Assembly: GCA_001630475.1 (NCBI GenBank)
Contig: KV419399.1
Span: forward strand, 642,552 to 706,551
DNA length: 64,000 nt
Reading direction: 5' to 3'
Source: Sistotremastrum niveocremeum HHB9708
Taxonomy: Eukaryota > Basidiomycota > Agaricomycetes > Sistotremastrales > Sistotremastraceae
The first letter of the stretch is position 1. The number at the start of each line of letters is the position of its first letter. A program made the position numbers and the translations under genes. The notes beneath the pieces were generated by a model that saw nothing but the letters and a program-made list of their open reading frames with translations, was not told where the DNA came from and did not search any database. This document shows, in pieces, positions 20,593-32,247 of this stretch.

Positions 20593-21101
20593 CTGTAGAA
20601 GGTTGAACGTTCGATGGCGGACCATTGATCACCATTACATGTAGTGTCTTGCAGCAGTCTGTTGATTTTCACTTGAAGATTAGGTGTTTCGTGTCAGAAT
20701 TCTGGCAGCTGTCCATTGCAGGCGCCTGCGGAAGTAAAGTGCTAAAGGGTGACGGAAAAGGAAACGACTCAAATAAGGATTGAGTTACAGTTGCCTTCCA
20801 GAATTCTACACCGAAAAGCCCGACCTTCTTCTGAGTGTTCCTTAATCCCAGGCTCGCCTTAGCGTGCCCTTGAAATTACTTCCGTCTGTCACCAGCATTG
20901 AATGCGAGGCGGAGCGAGCGGCGGGCGGCCATTCTAAAAAAAACTCTTCTAGTGCGCTGGACGACTTGACCGCCGTGCCCTCGGACTTCGTATTTCTTTT
21001 TCATACCAGCCATCGAGGCTCAAGCTCGTAGGAAGTGGACATACTAGTGCTGCCCAAAAAACACGGGTTTTGCGCAGGACAAGATCTTCGTCCTCAATTT
21101 G

Positions 21102-23014
21102 ATGAGCAATGCGACCTTTCCCTCCCATGCAGGCGGTCCGCCAATAAATCCTGGATTTGAAGTCCCTGTGGTAGTCGTGGCGGGTCTGGTTTCGTTTTTA
21201 GTGAAGATACGGGAGTGTGGGCTTTCATCGTTGGTTCTGATGATCCATGACATTCGTGAGTCACCACTATCTCTAATTCTGTGGTTGAAGTTCGGCGCTC
21301 ATTCTAAATCCAGTCATAACATTTGAGGATGAGGTGCTTGATGACGGGTTTCCATCTCGAGGACTGAAGCTCATGCCGAAGGACAGGTTCGATTCTTCTG
21401 GCACCCTGGATGGTCGGTCCACAAAGTCCTATATTTTCTCGTGAGTGTAGGAAGTCGCCTTCTTCGCATGTATATTTATCCGCCCACGCCACTGTCAGAT
21501 GCGGTACAACGGAGTTGTGTCACAAATCTTCAACGTCTACGGTCTGAACCAGTCACCCTATTCATGAAATACGGATTAGCTCACCGGAATCCTCTATCCA
21601 GTATTCTTCAACCCGTCGTCTACTCAGGTTCGTCCAAACATTCATCTCCTTCGTGCTTGACTGAAATGTCATATTCGACAGTTGTAAGTTTCTATTCACT
21701 TCTCGAAGAACTTGTTATTGAGGAGCCTTTAATATTACTAGATGTACGTTCTGCCACTTCCTGCGCAACACAGCTTTCATTTCGGAATAGGCACATTTTG
21801 GATGGGATGGCAGTCTTTCACTTCTATGTTTCTGCACTGGGTTACGCAGGTATGTCACTTATATCCATACCGCCACCCCCCTGATATATCTCTTTGTAAG
21901 GCCACGCTGTGCCAGATAGTCCGAGCATTATACTTCAACAGTCGCCTGATGCTCGGGGTTTGGCTGGCCTTCCTGGTAGAAATTGGAGTGCAGATATACC
22001 TGACGTTGACGTCCCTACCCAGATGTTGGCCGATTCTCACATGATGCCACCACCCTCTGACATTTCCACTAGTGACCGTTTACCCATTCTATCCAGATAA
22101 ATCATTCAAGATGTGCAGCTTCCAACCGACCTCCTCGCAGAACGAGAAGTTGTGGCAATACTGGTTAGAGAACATCCTTCATCCGCTACCTTGCGTTCTT
22201 AAACACTCACCCGTAGGATCCCCGCCATTCTTTTCGAAACTATTCTATTCGTCCTCTGTGCTTGCAAGCTAGCGATCACACTCAAAGACTATATGCTCAA
22301 TCCACGAGAATTCCTCAAGACGCAGAGAAGAAACGTCTCACTGATGGAAACAATACTGCGGGATACGATGTGGTATTTTCTCTGGTGAGCTCGTTTCGTC
22401 TTCTTTATCAGCCACTCTCCTGACATGGTTTGTCAAGTGCCTTTGCCTTCGACTTCGCCGCCCTCTTCATCTTCCGTTACAGCCCCCAAACAATGGCTTA
22501 CACAAATGGCTTCCTCGGCGCAGGCTTTTCGATTGTCGGCACTCGAATAGTATTACGCCTGCACGAAGCCGACGACCGCAGAGTACGAGGAACACTAGGA
22601 GCCACACAAACAGCGGAAGATATCATCGCTGCCGCTGCAGATGCACTCACTGAGTCTGGCCAAAATCGATTCCGACGTGAGTGGACGGATCGCCGTCAGC
22701 AAAGGGATATGCGGAGGTGGTACGACGAGAGTGTAGATCGCATCTCACAGCCTATGGCTTTTCGCACCGTCACGACAGTGGAGACCATGACAGTCGACCT
22801 TCACGTGGATATCGAAGAAGGGCCTGGTGGGTTGTCACCCATCGACGAACGGCTCGAAAATATGTTCGACGACGTCCAAGGAGGAAAATCAACATGCCTG
22901 CAAGAGGAATCTATTGTTGACCCACTCAATTTCAAAACTGTGGATGAGAACACTCTAACTTCTGTAGAAAATAGGCATTTCTCTTTTTCAACTCCCCAGG
23001 ATCGGAGCGGATAG
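21102..23014 (+). CDS. DUF6533-type multi-pass membrane protein, copy A
   Basis: This is a predicted seven-TM protein of a basidiomycete-expanded family of unknown function. It starts at ATG 21102 (MSNATFPSHAGG). With short introns removed the N-terminal signature reads LMIHDILITFEDEVRFFWHP, then WSVHKVLYFLMRYNGVV, the hallmark order of DUF6533 (Tyr/His-Asp, L-T-F-x-x-E-V, Trp, then a helix ending R-Y). Later helices include FWMGWQSFTSMFLHWVTQ, CQIVRALYFNSRLMLGVWL and MAYTNGFLGAGFSIVGTRIV. A cytoplasmic-type tail of about 150 residues follows, with charged and acidic stretches, ending at TAG 23012-23014. The neighbour at 23746-25314 is a tandem duplicate with the same start context and introns but a much shorter tail. 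Middle exon borders (21,530-22,390) are approximate. Confidence 0.75.
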
Positions 23015-23745
23015 ACTGGGTGGCGGGTGCATCCAGCCGTTCATGATGTGCTTGTGAGGCTGCTCTGATCTTCCGGACCTCAGGCTGTTGTCGCTTTTCA
23101 ACATATATATGATGTTTTGCTTTATTTTTTGACTATCTCCTTCATCCGTCGTGTCGCCATTCTTTAGTACATGTCCATCCTTATTTACATCACCGTTCTT
23201 GGAACTTCTTGCCAAAATTCTTCAAGTTGTACTTACTTAGTTGCTATACACTCGAGTACGCTATCGAGTATAATTCATTGATTGCATTTCAACGAGGAGC
23301 CTTGAGAAAGTGGGCACCGTTTGGTACTACGATTTCATAACGGTTGTAAATGTAGACGAGGATCACTGGCGAGGGTACGGGTAGGCCAAATAAGGAAATT
23401 CTTGGCGTTTGACCTTATTCCACAATAGGCCTCCATTCCATTGAACGCGCTGCCGCGGCTTCTGCGACGCTCTTGTCATTGTTGTCAATACACTGGGAAG
23501 GCTCCGCTCCGACATAACTTTTTTTCAAATGGAATTGAGTCCTATGAAAGACTCTTCTTAATATTCTCATAATCAGTTCATTCGGGCTGACCTCAACATG
23601 GTCAAATTAAATCGGTCGTCTCCTATTTAAGCCCTGGAGCTCCTATCGACCTAAGCTTGCCAGCTACCACTATTAGTACATTCATCGGGACAGACAGAAG
23701 CCCTCATCAGCAACCGACACCCCATCTCTGTTCAGCAGCTATTTG
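23015..23745. other. intergenic between DUF6533 copies A and B
   Basis: No gene was found. This is AT-richer sequence that presumably holds the 3' UTR of copy A and the promoter of copy B. A TATTTAAG at about 23624 precedes the copy B start by some 120 bases. Confidence 0.4.
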
Positions 23746-25314
23746 ATGAATAATGCGACTTCAGTGCCAAATGTTTCACGCTTAACGGTTCTCCCACTGC
23801 CAGAGCCTGTGGTAGCTGGGCTCTTCTCGCTGTCTTTCGAAATTCGTGCATATGGTATTTCATCCCTGATTTTGATGTTTCATGACATCTGTAGGTCATC
23901 AATGTCCAGGTTTTGTCATTTTCTAATTTCTTTTTCTCAGGTCTTACTTTCGAAGACGAAGTCCGTGAACAGTGACGTTCAAGAGCTAGCGATACTAAGT
24001 GAAACATCCGACATCCAGGTAAAAGTCTTCTGGTCAAAGAGATGGTCTGTGCACAAGGTTCTTTATTTCTTAGTGAGTTGCCGTACTTTAGATCCAGAAC
24101 GAAAATCATTGACTGCTCCGAATCCCCACTCCAAGATGCGATACAACGGTGTCGTCGTCCAATTCGTCAACGTTTATGGTTCGAATTTTTGTGGTATTCA
24201 CTCTGTTTCGGTCACCTAATATAGCCCTCAAATTAGTATTCTTCAATCCCACCTCTACATCGGTATGCTCGCGGTTCTCAGATCTCGCAAGTTGAATAAC
24301 CTCCATTCGGGAGCCTGAAAAAAGATATCATTTCTTTAGCTGTGAGTTTCTCTCTTCCCTGAGAATTTTTCTTTCTCTCGAATTCTAATAGGAGGGCTTA
24401 GATGTTCGTATATTATTTTCCTGACAGCGACTCCTGTCTTAGCAATTGTCGCAGGCGAATTTTGGGTTTGGTGGCAATCTTTCACTTCGATGTTCCTTCA
24501 TTCGATCACGCAGGTAGGACTCCGATAATCATATCTGATATACCTGACCTCGTAATGTGATAACCTCTCACTCTGAACAGGCCATCCTCTGTCAGATTGT
24601 GCGAGCACTCTATTACAAAAGCCGGCTGATGTACGCAGTATGGCTGGCTTTTCTGGGTCAGATCGCAGTCCAGATATATCTTTCGTTGAAAGCTTTTCCA
24701 GGATGTATGGCACGCTTCCTTAATTTTGGCTGTGTTTTGATATCACTGAATCAGCGATTTCTTATGTCGATGAGCCCGAATGGACACTGAGGGTGTGCGG
24801 AATACAGAGTACCCCGGCCCAGTCTGAAGCCCTCTGGCAGTACTGGTAGGTCATTTCTATCTGGCTTTTACGCCGCCTGTCAAATGAGTCATCGTTCGTC
24901 CCAGGATTCCTTCCATGATATTCGAAGGATTGTTATTTGTATTATGTATCTTCAGATTCGCTACGACCGCAAGTGAGCTGATCTCGAAACCACGCGGGTT
25001 CTTCAGCAAGAGACGGAAAACGGTGTCATTGATGGAGACTTTCTTGCGGGACATGATGTGGTACATAATTTGGTGAGCTGCTTCATTCCGTTTTACCGTT
25101 TTGGGGCTTTACAGATCACAGCGCTTTTTCATTCGACCTGGTTGCTTGTCTCGTGTTGTGCTTTACGCCGCAGATAATGGCGTTCACGAATGGATTTCTA
25201 CTGGCTGGATTTTCAGTGGTGGGGACAAGAATTATCCTGCAGCTTCACGAAGCCGACGAATGCAGAATACGCGGGACATTGGGAGTCATCACTACACTTG
25301 TTGCAGATCTATAG
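23746..25314 (+). CDS. DUF6533-type multi-pass membrane protein, copy B (short tail)
   Basis: This is a tandem duplicate of copy A, from ATG 23746 (MNNATSVPNVSR; the bases around the two ATGs are nearly the same). Spliced signature: LMFHDICLTFEDEVKVFWSK, then RWSVHKVLYFLMRYNGVVVQ. Later segments are FWVWWQSFTSMFLHSITQ, LCQIVRALYYKSRLMYAVWL, SLMETFLRDMMWYIIW and MAFTNGFLLAGFSVVGTRII. The frame closes at TAG 25312-25314 shortly after RIRGTLGV, so the roughly 130-residue polar tail of copy A is missing. Whether the short tail is original or a secondary loss cannot be told from this window. Function unknown; a sensory or transport role is only a guess from topology. Confidence 0.72.
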
Positions 25315-25600
25315 GGGCTTGGTGCCTGATTGAAAGCATGCCCAATATGATGTTGCCGAGCACGTCCCTCGATGCTGTAGTCTGACCATCATGTTCAAGC
25401 TGATGAAAGCCACGAATATATATTCTCGAGTGCCAAGATGCAGAAGTAAGCGCTCAGTTCACGCAAAGGTATCCAAAGGACAGCGTCTTCACTATTGTCA
25501 GTTCCGCCCAGGTAAAAAGTTGTATTTCCAGACCGAGTAGTGAGGGCTTCAATTAGTGATACAAAGTTAATTAAATGTATCAGCGGTGCTTGAGATTGGG

Positions 25601-28160
25601 TCATTCGACCTTTCGCCTCGAGAACTACGCCCACAATCAGTTACTTTGGCTCGAGACAAACAGAAGTTGAAAATGACATACAAGTGTAACAACTGTACCA
25701 TCGTCCAGCGCCTCCTTGTACGGCACAAGTTGGTATCCGAATACACGAGGAAGGAGAATGCGCCAGCCGAACCAATACAGGATGCCGACGACCATTACTG
25801 CGATACCCACAATGCAATACCTATATAGGATCCACGTCAACCATTGAGAGGGTATGAAGGCTGGAGAAGATGAAGGCAACGTACAGCCAGTAGGGAAGAG
25901 GAGGTGTATCGCCAACGCGGTTTGATGGCCGCAAGAACGGAGCAATGAGGACTAGATAATTATTGTTCAGCGGATCATTAGCAGCTCAGGAAGTGGAGGG
26001 GACGTACGGAAGCACGCGGCGGCAAGATAGAACACGGCAAAAGGCAACCAAACTGCAACATCATTATTAGTACATCCATGTATGCGTGCGCACGGTGACA
26101 AGACGTACCCTTGAATGGTCGTCGAAGACCTGGCTTCGTATACCGCAAATATAAGAGACCCTGTTTTAGTATCCGTCAATACGATGCTGCACTACATATT
26201 CGTGATCAGAAATGGACGTACCGATACGATGAACAGGTTGATAATCTGGCCCGGATACCCCTCTACGTCGAGAATGAAAGGGTAAGCAACAGAAGGAGGC
26301 GGCGCGATGATGACGATAACCTAAGAGATGGAGAAATTAGTATGTGTCTGGTTTCGACAACCGAGGTCCCGTACGGAGGGTATGAGATGGATGATAAGTC
26401 CCGGGAGGGGAGATTTACCGGTAGGCCAGTTTGAGGCCCAGAAGCGGTTTCCGAATGGAAGAGGAATGCCTTCTTTCGCCAGTTCTGAGGGACACACGCG
26501 AGATTCAGCTGCCAGGGAAGAGGATAACAGAGCGAGATGGCGCACCCTGGTTGACCCGTGATTGGGCAAAGGTCTAATACGATTGGTTCAGTAGAATGGG
26601 ACAATTCATGTCAAAAACGTACGACAGTGAGGACATTTCCAAGCGCACTATCAGGCACTGGTCAACATCGCTCTTCGGCGGCAAGACGGACGCTCACCTC
26701 AGTGCCACAAACACAGTCAACGCCTTCTGTGCATGTGCCCCGAACACATTCCCGAAGAACAGACTCGCAACCGTAACTCCACTCTTTAGGATCTCAGTCT
26801 TCGTGCTAGCAGCAAAGTATGCCACATTCGCCAATAGGTACAGAACGGCACAAATGCCTAGTCCGAGGGGCCCTGCGATCTTCAGTGTACGGATAGGGTT
26901 GCGGACCTCGTTCAGAACGTAGTTAACGTTGGACCAGCCCGCGTAGGCGTTCAGCACTTTAAATGTCGCCGTGGCATACTGTGACATCCAATGTTAGCTC
27001 CATCCTCGAACGGAAGCGGAAGGGATACAACTTACGTCGTTCGGCTTGTGCGAGCTTCCAGCGAATGCATGTCGGAAGTTCGCATGGGGATCTGCGATGT
27101 GCGTCTTGCCGGATAAGACAACCCAGCCTGTGATGACTACGAAGAGAAGGATGAAGATCTTGAAGAATGACAGGGCATTCATTAGATAGACACCGGCACG
27201 AGGAGTCAGACCGTGGATGAGGGTAACGAATGCAATCACTAGGAGAAGAGAATGAGCATTTGAACATAGAGAAGGAAGGAATGCGGGCACCTCCTAGCGC
27301 AATCCCTCGTTCCGTCCAACGGCCTGCTTCATGCCCTGCAGCGACAAGGATACTGTTGGGACATCAGAAGGTGCCAAAGCTTCGCAAAGTTTTCACCTAC
27401 TTGCTGGCGAACACCTATCCAGTAAACAGTGAGTATGAGGTCGGAAGCTGATCACAGGATACGCACGATACATCCGCTCGCCGTGAATCCCAACAGAATG
27501 GCGTTGCTTGCGAAAATGACGGTTGCAAGGTACTTTGGCCGAGGGTATATTCTCTCAAGATACACTTTCTCTCCTCCAGACTGGGGCCAGATGGTTCCCA
27601 GTTCAAGCCACACGAATAAACCGCCTGTGGTTCGTGAGCTTGGGAGAATACGACGTGTACGATAAGGTGGCTTACAGAATGATAAGACAAAGCCGAGGAC
27701 CCATAACATCATACTCGCTCCCACAGACCCCACACTCCCCAGGATGGAACTCGGGGTGCTGAAGATACCCGTGCCGATGATACGCCCAACACTGACATGA
27801 TAAAGCTCGTTAGAGCGAGTGCAGAATAGGAACTGACGGGATTGAAACGTACATCAAGAGTGTACAAGTGGTCACTCCGAGATGTCTACCCATACCACCC
27901 TTCGCATCTTCTCTTGATCAGTATCGGAATACAATAATCTTAAAACGACGTCTCCACATACCTTCTTCGAGAGTCAGTTCGCCAGGCGATTTATCTAGCT
28001 CTTCGTCGACAGCAATTTTCTCTCCATCGACATGTTGACCCTCGGATTCCGATCCGTGTGATGCTACCGACGCACTACGCCCATGCTCATCTACAGGTTC
28101 TTGCAACTGCTCCTGCTCATTTCGTCGCGAATTTCTGAACGAAAAAAGTGAGAACCCCAT
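25601..28160 (-). CDS. amino acid permease, Mup1/LAT (APC superfamily) type
   Basis: This is a plasma-membrane amino acid transporter, closest in pattern to the fungal high-affinity methionine permeases (Mup1-like). The start is ATG 28160 (MGFSLFSFRNSRR) and about ten or more introns are removed. The soluble N-terminus is acidic (VDEELDKSPGELTLEEG). TM1 carries the unwound-helix signature VGRIIGTGIFSTPSSILGSVG. Then follow GLFVWLELGTIWPQSGGEKV, NILVAAGHEAGRWTERG, LIHGLTPRAGVYLMNALSFF, VLNAYAGWSNVNYVLNEVRN and GPLGLGICAVLYLLANVAYF, all standard LAT/Mup landmarks. The C-terminal helix YCIVGIAVMVVGILYWFGW is followed by LPRVFGYQLVPYKEALDDG, and after the last intron the protein ends VTLFSRRKVE. 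The Glu-rich N-terminal tail fits arrestin-dependent turnover in this family (inference). Confidence 0.88.
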
Positions 28161-29243
28161 CCCAGTCAAAGTTCGCAGGAAGAGAATGACCTACATCCCA
28201 ACTAGAAGGCCGTGTGGAAGATATAGGAGCTAGCTTCTGGTTCTGATTTCTTTAGGAAAGAGGAGCGACATAAGCTTCGAGCACGCAAGCTGAGATGACA
28301 ATGAAGCAACTTGTCGAAGCGACAACTGAGGACATATGAGGTAACTCCGACAGACACATCCGAGAAGCGCGCCAATTGGATTTCACGGAATCCCGAGCGT
28401 GCCGAGGGATGCCGCCCACGGGTGGCTGGTTGTCGCACGACCATAATCGCTGTCCTCAACTGGGTCAGGTTATTTCATCTGAAAGCTCCTATGTCGTATT
28501 GGGTATCAGCTGACCCTTCAATTCACGACAAAAGGGCTATGTCGCTCTGAATACTCTGGCGACTCAATGCCGCCTACTTCGAATTCTTGCAGTTCTTTTC
28601 CCCAACTCGGAGGCACCATTAGTTTCCTGAGCAGAGCTCCAAGCTGTCCGTCTTGAACGACGCGTGAACGAAGACGTGCCGTGATCCGATGCCTTTCAAA
28701 CCCTCTCTTATATGAACAGGCTTCTAGTCTTGATTCTTTGCCGCGACTCGTCGGTGGATTCATTGATACAAGCTATGCTAAGGAATATTCAGCCCCTGTA
28801 TCTTGTGACTGGAAGACCTCTCCGTTTACTCTAACTCGCAACCTCTAAGTGAAGTATAGCGCAGAGCCTTCGCAGTGGCATTAGTCGGTTCGTGCGTCAT
28901 CGATCAGTCAGATCGTAAAGCTAGCTAGATTCGGCAGCCAAAAAAGGTCTTTAGCTCTTATTTCAACAGCACGATGCTTCCAGGTTGACATTGGCCCATC
29001 AGTGAGCCCTGTAATAAGCTCCCCTGTTATCGCCATCGTTGGTGCACATAGCACCATCGTACAGCCTCTCTGAATCCCACAATCCACAGCATCGGAGTCG
29101 TTCTATGGACGCACTGAGTCGAATATCCATCCGGAAAGGAGGCTTAAATTAACCAGAACATTCAAGATAATAATAGGTAAAATAAACAACATAGTTCACG
29201 CCCTAGAGTTCCCGCCCAGGGTTTCTTCTCCAACTTCGAAGAA
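28161..29243. other. intergenic, permease promoter side
   Basis: This holds the upstream region of the permease and the 3' flank of the DUF6533 gene C. An 81-residue minus-strand frame from ATG 28763 to 28518 (MNPPTSRGKESRLEACSYKR) has no recognisable domain and is not called. Nothing else is supported. Confidence 0.4.
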
Positions 29244-30830
29244 TCAAGGTCCCACCGTCTCAGAAGACTCAGATGAGACTGAAATCTCCACACGATTCTG
29301 ATGACCAGCGAATACCAGGCTTAGCGTCGCATCTGGAGTGCCTTCTTCCAGTCGAGTCTTATCGTACAAAGCTGGGAGGTTTAGAAGCATGCGATTTGCG
29401 AGGATGGATATCAGTCCAAAGGTTGGGCCAAGTGCCGTGTTGAAGACATCCTCCTAAAATCACAAATTCTCTTGATTATAAGATGTCGGCAAGGCTTGGA
29501 ATAACTTACGGACGTAAACCGGAATAGGAAGGTCATTGTTGTGAAGATCGAAAGAACTCTTTCAGCGCACTCGGTCAATGGAAGACGCCAAAAAAGAATA
29601 AATCCACTCACGAAATATAGAAAATGAAGGAGTCGAAGAAGAGTACGGCAACAAGCTTCTCCCCGAGGGTAGGGTTTTGCTCTGGTCGTAGGATCTTAAT
29701 TCCCCACTTTTTAATTGCCTTGTGCGCCATAAGTACGAAATCAATGGTCTCAAATATTAAAATAGGAATCCTTGAGAGGATATGTCAAGAGACGGAATTT
29801 CTGAAGAAGCATGCAGGTCATCACAGACCAGTATGCCCAGAAGAAATTGCGCTTGAACGTGACATCACAAAGAAATATTCCAGGAACGGGTTCATTCGTC
29901 AGAATACCTACGAACAGTTCAACGGAGATCACGAGGTGAATGAATGAATTACCGTTAGCGTCTCTGACTTGCATGCTGGCCGTCGCAATTGCAGCCGTCG
30001 AAGTACACAATAGAATAAGACAAAGAGCGAGTAAAAGACGTTGGTTGCATCCATATATTGCGTAAACTCGGTAGGCTAGGACCATCTCGACGATAAATAT
30101 TTCGGCCGTCTCTGGGAGATAATATCGACTGGAGAGACGAAAGCCTTAGATTGTAAGACTTACGGGTTCCGAGAAGCCAGTTTGCCAGCCAATAGTGACC
30201 TGGGAAGTCAATGAAGGACAGAGAGGAAACAACCAAGAATCAGCATACATCTGTATGTCAACGATTGGGTGGTCTCAGTAGTCAGTCCCCCCTGGTTTGA
30301 GTGTTAAACATACAGCTTCCGGATTATTAGCTTTACCCAAGTTTGGACACGAGTGGCGCACCTGATAGGACGGACGAGGTATCGATTGCACTATGGCCAA
30401 AGTATCGGAACGGATACCCTTCGATTGTATTTCTCTTCTGCTTACCAGCAACATTGAATATTTCTGCCATGATAGGCAGGTACCGACTCTGATTAAACAG
30501 TGAAGAGCCTGAATAAATAATCGGTTGTGTCACTCACTATGCAATACATGACGTTTGGCACGGTAAATCCTCTATTCTTAAGAGTCCGTGAGCTTAAACG
30601 CCTCCCGATGACCACCGCAACAACTTACCCAGACATAATTGACCTCTCGATCGAAAGTCAACATCCAATCATAAAGGAGCAACGTGAGCGCCGCCACTGC
30701 CGGAATGCATATAAGTGCCAATGTCATGATCCTTGACAGGGCGTTTGTACGCACCTTTTGTCTGCTTGGCCACGGTATACAGTCTGTACGCTTCTGTGAG
30801 AGCGTCAAACAGATTGGTCAAAGTCGACAT
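29244..30830 (-). CDS. DUF6533-type multi-pass membrane protein, copy C
   Basis: This belongs to the second DUF6533 subtype in the window, with copies D and E. It starts at ATG 30830 (MSTLTNLFDALTEAYRLY), followed by VAKQTK and an intron, then the domain signature LLLYDWMLTFDREVNYVW. Next come GFTVPNVMYCI and SRYLPIMAEIFNVAG. The middle helix pair reads MVLAYRVYAIYGCNQRLLLA then LCLILLCTSTAAIATASMQV. It is followed by TNEPVPGIFLCDVTFKRNFF, RIPILIFETIDFVLMAHKA, and the last helix GPTFGLISILANRMLLNLPA, with a Ser/Glu-rich tail ending VGP and stop at 29244-29246. About nine short introns are at the same places as in copies D and E. Predicted seven TM, function unknown. Confidence 0.78.
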
Positions 30831-32247
30831 TGTGGGTAACTCGAGTGCCTTTCGCGGAAGAATTCTCCAATCTCGACATCGTAGCCTCACTTTAAATGTT
30901 CTCTTTGTCGAACTTCTCCATCAAAGGCAGAAGGACCGCTGAGTGCTTCCTGGAAAAATTCGACCAGTAGCTGATTGTGCGGCTGGGAAATCCGGGAGAT
31001 GAAAGGAAGATATTATGCTGGTGGGGATCTCATCATGATCATCATATCAGTGTTTCCGGCCATTGCGGAAGATGACCGGATATCGAAGCAGATCTACACC
31101 AATAACGCTGGGCATATTGTTCTCGGCAGCTCGAGGAGTAGCATATTTGGTCTGGGGAATCCAATGAATTCTCACCCTCGGTGCAGGTCGTGTTGTTAAT
31201 ATACTTGGGAGGTAAACACTCTTCAGGCCCTTACCAATACTCTTATGATGGATGAGTTGATGGCGGCCACAAAAACTCATAAGAAAATCGGAAAGAAGAA
31301 GGAGCGAACTTGACTGGGCATCAAAGAATGTTTGATAGACTCGATAAGAATATGGGGAGTTTGGTTTCTTCCGAGGCATCGTCTCGCCGTCATAGATACG
31401 ACTCACACTGCAGGCTGGTCTCGAATCATGATGAGGCGCCAGATGAGCTGCTACCGCCGTTAGTTGCATCAAGAGAAGGAGAACACGAGACTACCCTCGT
31501 GGCGCGATGCACGCTCAGCGCTCGGGTCGTGCGAAGACATACGCATATACGGCTGACGTGAGAATATATACATGTATATGTTCTCTGCCGCCTCGCAAAC
31601 TTTCGAAATTAGCATAGGTCAGGATGGCAAGGAGACGATAATTGTTAGCAGGGTAAGGTATTTGTTTGTGGAGATTGTTTAGAAACCTACAAATGACGGA
31701 CCATCATGGGCGCTGGACACATACTGGTGCTGCTGCCAGACTACCACCACAGTTCGACTCCATAATTTGTCACCAAGCCAGCCATTGAAACTAACGACTT
31801 GCGAGCAGCGAGTTCATGCTTAAATCCAACAAACGGCGCCAAAGTAAATTGAGACTCATTTCTGTTGGGGCGCCTTCTTGCTCACCAGTGCGACAGTCTG
31901 GCTAAAATGAATTGGTGAAAATGAACGCGGATTTTCTCAGGGAAATCTGACCCGACTGATTTATCTTGCTGATAGAAAGGAATGAGAGAACGGAGGTTCG
32001 AACTGTGGGCTCGCATTCAGAAATCGGCGTACTCCGGGAAGAGCCAAGGGAAGAGCTCCGGGAAGCAGTTCCGCAAAGAGCCGAATTGCGAATTACCCCT
32101 GGCTGACAAATTGACCAGCTGCTCGATGAGACAACAGCTCTCTAACTCAGGTTCAGAAGCTCATGGCAGCGCTGAAGAGCCCGATGAGCGCCAGGGGGCT
32201 GATAAAGTCGTCGCACCAGTACTGGGGTTGAAATTGCTGCCACAACC
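30831..32247. other. intergenic, no confident gene
   Basis: This is 1.4 kb between DUF6533 copy C and the first metacaspase. Open frames at 31047-31472 (minus) and 31982-32296 (plus) show no domain and no convincing splice support. The sequence just before the metacaspase (31980-32240) is Ser/Glu-rich when translated and may be 5' UTR or an extra exon. Confidence 0.35.

Noticed and set aside
31982-32010. GGTTCGAA-like sequence considered as a tRNA T-arm
   Set aside because: No matching acceptor, D or anticodon stems around it. No tRNA was found anywhere in the window.
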